Assembly (NCBI GenBank): GCA_002746535.1 | Contig: NVWA01000001.1 | Coordinates: 186,001 to 250,000 of the forward strand | Source of the DNA: Planctomycetota bacterium | Lineage (GTDB): Bacteria > Planctomycetota > GCA-2746535 | Direction: 5' to 3' | DNA length: 64,000 nucleotides | Shown here: piece after piece, positions 1 to 8,609 of the stretch | Numbering within the stretch: position 1 is the stretch's first letter | How the letters are laid out: each line of letters opens with the position of its first letter | Position numbers and translations under genes: made by a program | The notes under the pieces: model-generated | Database searches by the model: none | The model's input: only the letters and a program-made list of their open reading frames with translations | Told to the model about the DNA's origin: nothing

Positions 1-1535
1 CGATCTTAGATGAGATGCGAGCCGAAAGTATCAAAATAGATGAGGCGATAATTAAATTATTATTTGAAGCTATTGATGTCTTAAGGGGTCAAATAAAGGA
101 AATTGAGAAATCTGGTAAAGACTCGGTTTCAGATAATTCAAAACTACTGCAAAGTTTAGAGGATCTTTTTACCAATAAAAAAGTAATGGTTAATCAAACA
201 ACGCTTGAAGAGAAAAAAAGTGAGCCCATAAAAGAAATAAAAGAAGAAGAGATAATTACCAAAATAAATAGTACTGAATTAGCAAGTGTTGAGGCATTAC
301 CAGAAATTGATACTTCAGCAGATCGGCCTGTTAATAATGATAGTAACCGCAAAATTATTGTTCGCCAAGATATAAGAGTAGATATGCAAAAACTAGATTA
401 TCTACAAAATTTAGTTGGTGAATTAATAATTGCCAAAGAAATGGTTAGTCATAATCCTGAATTACAAAAATTGAATTTGACAAGTTTTAATCGATCTATG
501 GACCGATTAACAAGAATCACAAATGAGTTACAAGATGTATCTATGTCCGTTAGAATGATTCAAATATCTTCTGTTTTTAAGAAGATGAATAGATTGGTAA
601 GAGACGTTTCTAAAAAAGCAGGTAAAAAAATCCACTTGGAATTATTCGGAGAAGAGACAGAAGTTGATAAGCAAATTTTGGATTTAATTTCTGATCCACT
701 TGTGCATATCATTCGAAATGCTGGCGACCATGGCATTGAATCACCTGATGATAGAATCAAAAATAATAAGCCGGTTGAAGGCGTGATTAAATTAAGTGCA
801 CGACAAACTGTAAGTGAAATTATCATACAGATTGAAGATGATGGAAAAGGTTTGGATAAAGAGCTTATTTATAATAAGGGCATTGAAAAAGGATTGATTC
901 CCGATGATGGTAGTTCAATATCTGATAGCGCAATTTATCAACTTATTTTTGCACCGGGTTTTTCAACAGCCCAAAAAGTTACGGATATTTCAGGCAGAGG
1001 CGTTGGCATGGATGTGGTCAATAAGAACGTTGAAAAAGCAAAAGGTAGAATTGAAATTGAGTCGACCCAAGGAGTCGGTACTAAATTTACATTAAAAATT
1101 CCGTTGACGTTGGCAACTATTGAAGTCATGCTCGTGAGAGTAGCAAAGGCTAAATATTCGATACCAATTACAATTATTCAAGAAGCTCTAAAACCAAATA
1201 AAGAAGATATCACAATAAAGCCAGATGGATCTGAATATATAAAAATTCGTGATAATATTTATCCTGTGTTAAGACTACATGAGCTATTTTCTGTTGAAAG
1301 TGAATTTCAAAATTTAAATGATGGTATTATTATTTTAGTTAATTCAGAAGAGGAATCCGTTTGTTTATTTGTTGATGAAATATTGTATCAAGTTCAAACG
1401 GTTGTTAAAAATTTATCAGATTATATGAAAGATGTAAAGACAATATCTGGGTGTAATATTCTAGGAACAGGCGAAGTCTCTTTAATTGTTAATATTGAGG
1501 GGCTCATAAGAGAAATGAATAAAGTAAAGGTGTGA
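1..1535 (+). CDS. cheA: Chemotaxis histidine kinase CheA (5' end cut by window edge)
   Basis: CheA autophosphorylates and passes phosphate to CheY/CheB-type receivers in the receptor-CheW-CheA array. The reading frame is open from base 3 to the TGA at 1533, so the gene begins upstream. The first visible residues look like the tail of an HPt (P1) domain, so the phosphorylated His is outside the window. From the ATG at 15, residues about 60-110 are a charged linker and about 113-180 the dimerisation helices (DYLQNLVGELIIAKE). The ATPase domain has N-box HIIRNAGDHGIE, G1 DDGKGLD and G2 GRGVGMD. About 360-500 is the CheW-like regulatory domain. It is followed 3 nt later by cheW. The kinase core has every motif I looked for, so it should be active. 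The ATG at 15 is internal and should not be taken as the start. Confidence 0.95.
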   Translation, partial: ILDEMRAESIKIDEAIIKLLFEAIDVLRGQIKEIEKSGKDSVSDNSKLLQSLEDLFTNKKVMVNQTTLEEKKSEPIKEIKEEEIITKINSTELASVEALPEIDTSADRPVNNDSNRKIIVRQDIRVDMQKLDYLQNLVGELIIAKEMVSHNPELQKLNLTSFNRSMDRLTRITNELQDVSMSVRMIQISSVFKKMNRLVRDVSKKAGKKIHLELFGEETEVDKQILDLISDPLVHIIRNAGDHGIESPDDRIKNNKPVEGVIKLSARQTVSEIIIQIEDDGKGLDKELIYNKGIEKGLIPDDGSSISDSAIYQLIFAPGFSTAQKVTDISGRGVGMDVVNKNVEKAKGRIEIESTQGVGTKFTLKIPLTLATIEVMLVRVAKAKYSIPITIIQEALKPNKEDITIKPDGSEYIKIRDNIYPVLRLHELFSVESEFQNLNDGIIILVNSEEESVCLFVDEILYQVQTVVKNLSDYMKDVKTISGCNILGTGEVSLIVNIEGLIREMNKVKV

Positions 1536-1538
1536 AAA

Positions 1539-2033
1539 ATGGAATATAATTTAATGAATAATCTGGAAATTGAAGAAGATATCACAGAAGAGGATACTCT
1601 TAAAGATAGGTACCTAACTTTTATCCTTGGTGAAGAAAGTTATTTGGTAGATATACAATATGTCACCGAAATTATTGGTATTCAACAAACTACTTTGGTG
1701 CCAGAAACACCCAATTATATTAAAGGCGTTATCAATTTAAGAGGTAAGGTGATCCCTATTATGGATGTTAGGCTTAGATTTAAAGTAGAATCAATTCCAA
1801 CAAACGACCGAACCTGTATCGTTGTTTTAAATTGTAATGATTTAACGATAGGTATGATAGTAGATATGGTATCAGATGTTGTGTACATAACAAAAGACCA
1901 AATTGAATTTACAAGCAAAACTGAGATTGGTGGTGACAAACAAATTGTAATGGGTATGGCTAAACTTGGAGATACGGTCAAAATGCTGGTAGATATAGAA
2001 AAACTTTTATTTGATGAGAAAAAAGAGACCTAG
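1539..2033 (+). CDS. cheW: Chemotaxis coupling protein CheW
   Basis: CheW is the adaptor that links chemoreceptors to the P5 domain of CheA. The 164-aa protein has an acidic N-terminal tail of about 25 residues, then a single CheW beta-barrel domain. Typical stretches are visible: YLTFILGEESYLVDI near the start, NYIKGVINLRGKVIPIMDV in the middle, and a C-terminal part ending in KMLVDIEKLL. There is no receiver domain, so it is CheW and not CheV. It starts 3 nt after cheA; AAGG about 9 nt upstream of the ATG can serve as ribosome binding site. It is the only free-standing CheW in the window, so both CheA proteins may share it. Confidence 0.95.
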   Translation: MEYNLMNNLEIEEDITEEDTLKDRYLTFILGEESYLVDIQYVTEIIGIQQTTLVPETPNYIKGVINLRGKVIPIMDVRLRFKVESIPTNDRTCIVVLNCNDLTIGMIVDMVSDVVYITKDQIEFTSKTEIGGDKQIVMGMAKLGDTVKMLVDIEKLLFDEKKET

Positions 2034-2047
2034 TAGGAGCTATAAAA

Positions 2048-3097
2048 GTGAGTAGTTTAAAATTACTAATTGTCGATGATTCTGTTTTGGTCAGAAATAT
2101 TTTGACGAATGAATTTAGTTCTGATGATGAGATAGATGTAGTCGGCTCTGCAAATGACCTGATTTCTGCGAAAGAAAAAATATTAGAATTAAAGCCAGAC
2201 ATAATGACCTTGAATATTGAAATGGCAGACATGGATAGTATTGAGCTATTAAGAATTATAATGCCTCTTTTTCCCATTCCTGTAATTGTAGCTAGTTCAT
2301 TGACAAAAAGAGGCGCTGATTTGACATTAGAAGCGTTAGATAATGGTGCCATTGATTTTATATTAATGCCAGAGGAATTTTCAGTAACTTCATCAGAAAG
2401 ATTAATATTCGAATTTAAATCTAAATTGAAGATGGCGAGTCAGGTTGATGTATCTAATTGGACCGATAAAAGAACGTTGTTTTATGGTAGCAATACCATT
2501 ATTAAAAAACGAGTAAAGAGTTCAATCAAAAAGGTTATTGCTATCGGTGCTTCGACTGGTGGAACAGATGCAATATATAATTTGCTTTGTCAGTTGCCAC
2601 TTCATACGCCAGGTATCGTTATTGTTCAGCATTTCCCGCCACTTTTTGCTACAAGATTTGCAGCACGATTAAATCAGCAAACGCATTTCAGTGTAAAAGA
2701 AGCTGAATCAGGAGATATTATCTCAAATGGAAATGTTTATATTGCCCCCGGTGGAACGCAAATGACCGTAAATAAATCTGGTGAAGACTATATTCTATCT
2801 TGTCTAGTAGGCGATAAGGTTAATGGTTATTTGCCATCTGTAGGGGCACTCTTTAATTCAATGGCACTAAATGTTGGTAAGAATGGTTTTGGTATTATAT
2901 TAACCGGTATGGGTGAAGATGGTGCTTTGGAGATCAAGGAAATGAAAGATGCTGGAGCATTTACGATTGGCCAAGATGAAAAAAGTTCAATCGTTTATAG
3001 TATGCCGAAAGTCTCGAAAAATATTGGTGGCTTATGCAAAGTTGTCTCAATTGAACAAATGGGTTCTGTAATAAATGATAGATTAGAGGCTATGTAA
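2048..3097 (+). CDS. cheB: CheB methylesterase/deamidase with a degenerate receiver domain
   Basis: CheB removes methyl groups from receptor glutamates and normally is switched on by phosphorylation of its N-terminal receiver. The GTG start at 2048 is set by AGGAG at 2035-2039, 8 nt upstream. The C-terminal esterase domain looks intact: Ser169 in GASTGG, His195 in QHFPP and Asp291 in TGMGEDGA form the catalytic triad. The receiver (residues about 4-125) keeps the acidic pair Asp10-Asp11 but has Asn56 where the phospho-acceptor Asp belongs (TLNIEM instead of TLDVEM). It also has Met107 where the conserved Lys belongs (FILMP instead of FVTKP). Both changes are clear in the DNA. By family knowledge such a receiver should not be phosphorylated by CheA. 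The esterase may be constitutive or controlled by another partner, for example CheD encoded next door. Confidence 0.93.
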   Translation: MSSLKLLIVDDSVLVRNILTNEFSSDDEIDVVGSANDLISAKEKILELKPDIMTLNIEMADMDSIELLRIIMPLFPIPVIVASSLTKRGADLTLEALDNGAIDFILMPEEFSVTSSERLIFEFKSKLKMASQVDVSNWTDKRTLFYGSNTIIKKRVKSSIKKVIAIGASTGGTDAIYNLLCQLPLHTPGIVIVQHFPPLFATRFAARLNQQTHFSVKEAESGDIISNGNVYIAPGGTQMTVNKSGEDYILSCLVGDKVNGYLPSVGALFNSMALNVGKNGFGIILTGMGEDGALEIKEMKDAGAFTIGQDEKSSIVYSMPKVSKNIGGLCKVVSIEQMGSVINDRLEAM

Positions 3098-3573
3098 TGA
3101 AGTTTGTTAATATTGGAATTGGAGAGTACGCTGTGACGAACGATGCGGAGATGGAATTAAGAACTTATGCTTTAGGTTCATGTGTAGCTTTGATTATTTT
3201 TGATGCTCGATCAAAAGTTGCCGGGCTGGCTCATTTGGCCTTGCCAGATTCAAAGCTAGGTACTGAGGACCATAACAAATTGCCCTGTTATTATGTTGAT
3301 ACAGGCGTTAAGCATTTGGTGAATGAAGTCATTGAATCGGGTGGGAATCCCAATAAAAAATTGTTAACCGTTAAGCTAGTTGGTGGTATCAGTCCTATGA
3401 AAAGCGCAATTGGTAAAAGAAATGTATTAAAAGTAAGACAAGTTTTATGGCAACTAGGTATGGGTTGCCATGCTGAAGATGTAGGTGGTGATACTATTAG
3501 GACGGTATTTTTTAATATGGAAAATTTGGCACTAAAAGTAAAATCACCCAACGGAGAAAAGTGGGAAATTTAA
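3097..3573 (+). CDS. cheD: CheD, chemoreceptor glutamine deamidase
   Basis: CheD deamidates specific glutamines of chemoreceptors and in several bacteria is a partner of CheC/CheX-type phosphatases. The 158-aa protein has the family hallmarks: Cys29 in LGSCVAL and His46 in GLAHLALPDS, followed by KLVGGISPM and a C-terminal half ending in a DVGGDTIRTVFF segment. Its ATG overlaps the TAA of cheB by one base, so translation is probably coupled. A receptor deamidase beside a CheB with a dead receiver and a CheX-like phosphatase suggests that adaptation here leans on CheD. That is inference. Confidence 0.93.
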   Translation: MKFVNIGIGEYAVTNDAEMELRTYALGSCVALIIFDARSKVAGLAHLALPDSKLGTEDHNKLPCYYVDTGVKHLVNEVIESGGNPNKKLLTVKLVGGISPMKSAIGKRNVLKVRQVLWQLGMGCHAEDVGGDTIRTVFFNMENLALKVKSPNGEKWEI

Positions 3574-3585
3574 CAAGGAATACCA

Positions 3586-3972
3586 ATGAAAAAAGTATTG
3601 ATCGTAGATGACTCTGCCATGGCTAGAATGATGATTAAAAAATGTTTGGAAATAGCTGATGCCGAAGTGCAATACGAATATTTTGAAGCAGAAGATGGAG
3701 ATGTGGCCATGGAAATGTTATCAAAAGAATCATTTGACTTATTAATTTCTGATTTGAATATGCCGCGAATTACGGGAGAGATGTTAATTAAGGGATTAAA
3801 AAAGAACGGTACAATACAAGATTTACCCGTAATTTTGATTTCTAGTAAAATTAATGATTCTAAAGTTGAAGAATTAATGGGTGATGGTGCTATAGGTGTT
3901 TTGAAAAAGCCATTGACTCCTACAGTCTTACATAAATTTATCAAAAACAAAAGAGAAAAAGGTTTGTTGTAA
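3586..3972 (+). CDS. CheY-like single-domain response regulator
   Basis: A 128-aa stand-alone receiver. Visible residues: acidic pair in IVDDSAMAR, phospho-acceptor Asp in LISDLNMP, Ser in ILISSK and Lys in LKKPLTP. There is no output domain. The ATG follows AAGGA by about 7 nt. It lies between cheD and the CheX-like gene and overlaps the latter by one base. It is therefore the best candidate for the CheY that carries the signal from CheA to the flagellar switch and is reset by CheX. A direct role at the motor cannot be read from the sequence. Confidence 0.9.
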   Translation: MKKVLIVDDSAMARMMIKKCLEIADAEVQYEYFEAEDGDVAMEMLSKESFDLLISDLNMPRITGEMLIKGLKKNGTIQDLPVILISSKINDSKVEELMGDGAIGVLKKPLTPTVLHKFIKNKREKGLL

Positions 3973-4427
3973 TGGATATTGACGACATAAAAGAAATTAT
4001 ATCTGAATCTATTTCGGAAACATTTGAAGCGTTTCTTTTTGCTGAGGTTCTTGATCAAGACTTAAGTGATGAAGAAATGCAAAAAGAGATATCTGATAGT
4101 TCTTTTCTAGCTGTGAAACAAACATTTGAATATGAGAAACGGGGTTATATTAATTGTTATATCCCGGATTCCTTAATGGAAGAAGCGGTTGATACATTAT
4201 TAATGAATGAAGATCAAAGTAAAAAAGAAGATTTAAAGATAGATTGTGTTTTAGAGTTTGTGAATTCTATTGTTGGATCCATAATAGGCAAAATAGCCGG
4301 CGATGATCGTGTTTTTAATTTAGGTTTACCTGAATTGTTAAAAGATAAAAAAATAGAGTGCAGCAATAGTTTGTTTTTCTATAAAATCAATGATGAACAT
4401 ATGTTAATCGAGATTTTTTTTGATTGA
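3972..4427 (+). CDS. cheX: CheX/CheC-family chemotaxis phosphatase
   Basis: CheX/CheC proteins speed up dephosphorylation of CheY-P. This 151-aa protein is weakly conserved at both ends but contains the characteristic helix with an E-x-x-N motif: Glu95 and Asn98 in CVLEFVNSIVG, followed by a Gly-rich turn. A second such motif, as in CheC, is not obvious, which favours CheX. The start overlaps the stop of the preceding receiver (TAATG), so the two are likely co-translated. The neighbourhood (cheD, CheY-like receivers) supports the call. The alternative is a CheX-related protein acting on one of the three other receivers in this operon. Confidence 0.75.
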   Translation: MDIDDIKEIISESISETFEAFLFAEVLDQDLSDEEMQKEISDSSFLAVKQTFEYEKRGYINCYIPDSLMEEAVDTLLMNEDQSKKEDLKIDCVLEFVNSIVGSIIGKIAGDDRVFNLGLPELLKDKKIECSNSLFFYKINDEHMLIEIFFD

Positions 4428-4435
4428 AAGTAATT

Positions 4436-4816
4436 ATGGATAAAAATATATTAATTGTAGAAGATGAAGAATCAATTCGTAATTTACTGGTAAAAATAGT
4501 TGCGACTTTAGATTTAGTACCGGACACCGCTTCGAACGGGCAAGAAGGTTATGATTTGTTCACAAAAAATAAATATGATCTTATTATAACTGATATGAAG
4601 ATGCCTGTAATGAATGGCCGAGATATGATTAAAAAAATTAGAGACGATGAATCTGGACGTAATACTCCTTTAATTATTTTGTCGGCTTACATAAGTATTG
4701 TTGAAGTAAAAGATTTATTAGAAGTAGGCGCAACTTATTTTTTAAATAAACCAATTGAAATGGATGATTTAATAGAGTATATTCAAAAGTGTTTAGATAT
4801 ACCTGAATCAGAATAA
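4436..4816 (+). CDS. CheY-like single-domain response regulator
   Basis: A stand-alone receiver of 126 aa from the ATG at 4436. A TTG at 4424 inside the previous gene would add four residues, but the ATG aligns with the usual start of a receiver (MDKNILIVEDEE). Phospho-acceptor Asp is in IITDMKMP, the Ser in IILSAY and the Lys in LNKPIE. No output domain. It sits directly upstream of a receiver-kinase protein and one base separates the two genes, so it may take phosphate from that kinase or from either CheA. Confidence 0.88.
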   Translation: MDKNILIVEDEESIRNLLVKIVATLDLVPDTASNGQEGYDLFTKNKYDLIITDMKMPVMNGRDMIKKIRDDESGRNTPLIILSAYISIVEVKDLLEVGATYFLNKPIEMDDLIEYIQKCLDIPESE

Positions 4817-4817
4817 T

Positions 4818-6035
4818 ATGAGTGATTTAATAGATGCTAATATTTTAATTGTGGAAGATAACCCCATTAATAGAAAACTATTAAATCAAGGGATTCAGAG
4901 GTTTACAAGGAATGTTGATTCAGCTACAAATGCTCAAAGTGCTTTGACGATGTGTCAGAATAATTATTATGATATGTTATTATTTGACATACATTTGCCT
5001 ATGATGAGTGGAATCGAATTAGCGACAAAAATAAAAGGAACAGAAAAATACAAGGAAACACCAATTATATTTATAACGGGAAGCCAAGATCAAAGTGAAA
5101 TGAACCAATGTTATGATGCTGGAGGTGTCGATTTTGTTACAAAGCCATATAGTATGGCTGAAGTTAAAAGAAGGATTTCATTACATTATGAAATGTATGT
5201 TAATAGAATTAAATTAAAAGAATTTAGTAAAGAAATGGAGACAAAAGTGAATATTCAGTCGGAACAATTAGTAAGTGCTGATCGCTTAGTAACGTTAGGA
5301 ACTTTGTCTGCAAGTATATCTCATGAAATTAACAATCCTCTGGCGTTTATTTCCGCCAATATACAAATCATAGAAAAATATTGGGATTTTTTGATACCTA
5401 TCATTGCAAAACATGATGAAAATAATGCTGAAGATAAAAACTCAGACCGATTAAAATACATAATTGAAGAATTGCCAAAATCATTTGAAGGTATGAGAAA
5501 AGGAGTAACCAGACTAAGTAGTATTGCATCACAGTTAAAATCATTTGTTCACAAAAGTAATGACAAAAATAAAATTCTCAAGAAGGTTATGGTTAACTCA
5601 ATGATTCAAGAGGCCTTGTCATTATTTAAGCCACATCTTTTAAATAAGGATTCTTTAAAAGTTAAATTACATGATGAAGAAATCGAATTGCTTGCAAATG
5701 CACAAGAAATTGAGCAGGTAATTTTAAATTTATTAATAAATGCGATGCATGCAACTGAAAGTAAAGCTGACTCTGAAATAATTCTCTTTTGTGAAATAAG
5801 CGATAATACATTTTCAATTATTATTCAAGACAATGGAACAGGCGTTCCTGATGAAAATATTGATAGTTTATTTGAACCATTTTTTACGACCAAAGAAAAA
5901 GGAAAAGGTACTGGATTAGGTTTAAGTATTGCTAAACAAATTATTGAAAAACATGAAGGTTCGCTGAATTTTAAAAATACCAGTATTGGTGCAGAATTTA
6001 CAATTAATTTACCGTTAAGAATGGAAAATAAATGA
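4818..6035 (+). CDS. Receiver-histidine kinase (REC-HisKA-HATPase)
   Basis: A soluble 405-aa kinase with an N-terminal receiver (residues about 8-125; Asp in LLFDIHLP, Lys in VTKPYS). A coiled-coil linker follows, then a HisKA segment with the phospho-accepting His in SASISHEINNP (near residue 172), and a HATPase domain with NLLINAMHA, DNGTGVPD and GTGLGLS. There are no membrane segments or PAS domains. This receiver-first layout is typical of kinases controlled by another phosphorelay protein. Placed inside the chemosensory operon, it could branch the CheA signal to the receivers on either side. The inserted charged stretch after HisKA (about 200-215) is unusually long. Confidence 0.88.
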   Translation: MSDLIDANILIVEDNPINRKLLNQGIQRFTRNVDSATNAQSALTMCQNNYYDMLLFDIHLPMMSGIELATKIKGTEKYKETPIIFITGSQDQSEMNQCYDAGGVDFVTKPYSMAEVKRRISLHYEMYVNRIKLKEFSKEMETKVNIQSEQLVSADRLVTLGTLSASISHEINNPLAFISANIQIIEKYWDFLIPIIAKHDENNAEDKNSDRLKYIIEELPKSFEGMRKGVTRLSSIASQLKSFVHKSNDKNKILKKVMVNSMIQEALSLFKPHLLNKDSLKVKLHDEEIELLANAQEIEQVILNLLINAMHATESKADSEIILFCEISDNTFSIIIQDNGTGVPDENIDSLFEPFFTTKEKGKGTGLGLSIAKQIIEKHEGSLNFKNTSIGAEFTINLPLRMENK

Positions 6036-6448
6036 GTATTTCGATTTTAATCGTCGATGATGAAAAAACGATTACAGAAAGTTTGTCACTTGACCTTCGA
6101 TTTGATGGTTATGAAGTTGTGACTGCAAATTCAGGTACTGAAGCCATTGAAGTCTTATATAAAAAGAAGATAGACATCATTATTAGTGATATCATGATGC
6201 CTAATATGAATGGATTAGAATTATTAAAAAGAGTTCGTTCTGGATACCCCATGATTAGAGTCATCATGATGACCGGTTACGTTAGATTATCTTATGCATT
6301 GGAATGTATGCAATTACATGCAGATACTATTATATTTAAACCATTCCATGATTTAAAAGAATTAAAAACTGCTGTAGAAGAAGCTGAAATGAATTTGAGA
6401 AAATGGCAAACTAAATTGAAATTATTACAGAATATGAAAACGGATTAA
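6032..6448 (+). CDS. Single-domain response regulator
   Basis: A 138-aa receiver whose ATG overlaps the stop of the receiver-kinase gene (ATGA), which points to translational coupling and a cognate relationship. Key residues: acidic pair in LIVDDEKT, phospho-acceptor Asp in IISDIMMP, Thr in IMMTGY and Lys in IFKPFHD. After the receiver only a short helix (KWQTKLKLLQN) remains, so no DNA-binding output is present. Its receiver resembles the NtrC/AtoC type more than CheY. Confidence 0.88.
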   Translation: MSISILIVDDEKTITESLSLDLRFDGYEVVTANSGTEAIEVLYKKKIDIIISDIMMPNMNGLELLKRVRSGYPMIRVIMMTGYVRLSYALECMQLHADTIIFKPFHDLKELKTAVEEAEMNLRKWQTKLKLLQNMKTD

Positions 6449-6451
6449 ATA

Positions 6452-8569
6452 ATGAGTGATAAAGAAAACCTTATAGATCCAGTATTGCTAGCTGAATTCA
6501 TTGATGAAGCTAATGAAGGACTAGACAATTTACCTGATTTATTTATTCAGCTTGAAAAAGATCCAGGAAATTTTGAATTAATTAATGCCATTTTTAGACC
6601 TGTACACACTATTAAGGGTAATTCTGCTTTTTTTGGCTTATTAAATGTAAAGAATTTAACTCATGAGTTAGAAACCTTATTAGATAAAATGCGAAAAGGT
6701 GAGGTGAGTGTAAGTGCAGAAAAAATCACACTACTTCTTAAGAGTCTTGACTTTTTATCGATTATGCTCGATAGGGTACGAAATAATGAAAGTGAAGTGC
6801 CAGATGAAAAATCACTAGATTCTCTTATTACAAATCTGCAGTCAGCCTGTGAAGATTCTGAATCTATAGATGCCAAACTTAAATCTATTTTAGAAAATGT
6901 TGAAGAGTTATATGAGAAAAATTTTATTAAGGCCGATGGTGAGCTTTTAATTCTTCAAGTAATAAGTGATCTCAAGAGTATATCTAATAGTGACGAGTCT
7001 GATGGTAAAGGTGAGATACCTGAATTTATTACAAAATTTATTCATGATTTATCCAATAATGTTTATTCAGATAAGACTGTGCACGAGATTAAAGAAGTAT
7101 TATTAACGATTGAAGCCAAAACTAATTCTGAAAAAGCAAATGAAGCAATAAAAGAATGTTTAGACAATTATGATACACTTGCCCCTACTGTTGGGTGTGA
7201 TGAGATTTTAACGTCACTGATTGTCGAAAGTTTAGAAACTTTAGATAATACAAATGATTGGAAGCCATCAGAAGTTGAATCTGAAGAGAAAATTCCTGAA
7301 ATTCAAGAATTGAAAGAAGAAGTGGCAACGGTACCAACTGAAAATAAAGTCAAAGATAAAATGGCAATTGCCAAAACTATGCGTATTCCGGAAAATACGA
7401 TTGACGATTTCCTTACACATATTGGTGAACTAATAGTCGTTAGAGAAATGTTTGAACATTTAAGAAAGAAAATAAATGAAAATGTTGCTCAAGAGATTAT
7501 TAGTGTGGAGTTTAGGCGATTGACGGAAGAATTTTCGAATGTAACCCTAGATCTTGAAGATAGCGTCATGAGTATTCGTAAACAAAAAATGCAAACTATC
7601 TTTAATCGAGCACCCAAGATCGTTAGAGATATTTGTTTGGAAAAGGGAAAAGAAATTGAAGTTAAAATAATAGGTGAAGATATTGAAGTCGATAAAAGCT
7701 TATTAGGTATTTTAGATGGCCCACTTGTGCATATGGTTAGAAATGCAGCAGATCATGGCATTGAATTGCCCGAGGAACGTGTTGCGGCTTCAAAATCCCC
7801 AATGGGTTTAATTACGATTTCCATGGAAGAATTGGAAGAAACATTACTGTTGAAAATTTCTGATGATGGTAAAGGGTTAAATTTTGATGCATTACGGGCA
7901 AAAGCGGTTGAACTTGAAATAATTAAGGCTGATGAGGAATTGGATGAAGAAAGTACAATTGAACTGTTATTTATGTCTGGTGTTTCTACCGCAAAAGAGG
8001 TAACGGATGTATCTGGTAGAGGGGTTGGATTGGATGTAGTACGCAGGGGTATTGAGTCTATTGGTGGAAAAATAAAAGTATTTTCAGAACCAAATAATGG
8101 TTCTACATTTTCGATCCAATTGCCAAAGGGTATTTCAACCCAAATTTTAAATGGATTTATTGTTATGGTAGGGGGCAATAAGTTTGTATTGCCCGTATCT
8201 AGAATTGTTGAATCATTTCCGCCGACTGATGGGATTCCTTTTCAAAAGCATGAAAAAGATAATTTTGTAAAACGTTATGATCAAATATTTAAAGTAATTC
8301 AATTGAGAGAGATCTTTAAAATAACGGGTGAATTGCCAACCCAGTCGATTCTAGTTGTCGTAGAAGAGAAAAACAAAAAAGTTGCTATTGAGGTCGATGA
8401 GATCATTGGCATTCAGCAGGTCGTATTAAAGCCATTAGAAGGTTTGAATGTGAGTGTCGATATCTTTTCTGGTGGAGCGTTGATGGGGGATGGCAGTATT
8501 GCTTTGATTATTGACGTCGAACACTTTTTTTCAAATTATGTAAAAGAACTCCAAGAATCAAATAGTTAA
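6452..8569 (+). CDS. cheA: CheA-type chemotaxis histidine kinase, second copy
   Basis: A complete 705-aa CheA. The HPt domain is at residues 8-110 with the phospho-accepting His52 in VHTIKGNS. Residues about 120-310 form a long, helical, acidic stretch that I cannot assign; it may hide a degenerate second HPt or a P2 domain. The dimerisation helices follow (FLTHIGELIVVREMF). The ATPase domain has HMVRNAADHGIE, DDGKGLN and GRGVGLD, and a CheW-like domain ends the protein. It closes an operon that opens with another CheA. The two differ in the linker and at many core positions, so they are not a recent duplication. It starts 3 nt after the preceding receiver gene. Confidence 0.94.
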   Translation: MSDKENLIDPVLLAEFIDEANEGLDNLPDLFIQLEKDPGNFELINAIFRPVHTIKGNSAFFGLLNVKNLTHELETLLDKMRKGEVSVSAEKITLLLKSLDFLSIMLDRVRNNESEVPDEKSLDSLITNLQSACEDSESIDAKLKSILENVEELYEKNFIKADGELLILQVISDLKSISNSDESDGKGEIPEFITKFIHDLSNNVYSDKTVHEIKEVLLTIEAKTNSEKANEAIKECLDNYDTLAPTVGCDEILTSLIVESLETLDNTNDWKPSEVESEEKIPEIQELKEEVATVPTENKVKDKMAIAKTMRIPENTIDDFLTHIGELIVVREMFEHLRKKINENVAQEIISVEFRRLTEEFSNVTLDLEDSVMSIRKQKMQTIFNRAPKIVRDICLEKGKEIEVKIIGEDIEVDKSLLGILDGPLVHMVRNAADHGIELPEERVAASKSPMGLITISMEELEETLLLKISDDGKGLNFDALRAKAVELEIIKADEELDEESTIELLFMSGVSTAKEVTDVSGRGVGLDVVRRGIESIGGKIKVFSEPNNGSTFSIQLPKGISTQILNGFIVMVGGNKFVLPVSRIVESFPPTDGIPFQKHEKDNFVKRYDQIFKVIQLREIFKITGELPTQSILVVVEEKNKKVAIEVDEIIGIQQVVLKPLEGLNVSVDIFSGGALMGDGSIALIIDVEHFFSNYVKELQESNS

Positions 8570-8609
8570 TTTATTTTCTATTGTGAATATTTATTATGAT
8601 TTGACTATT

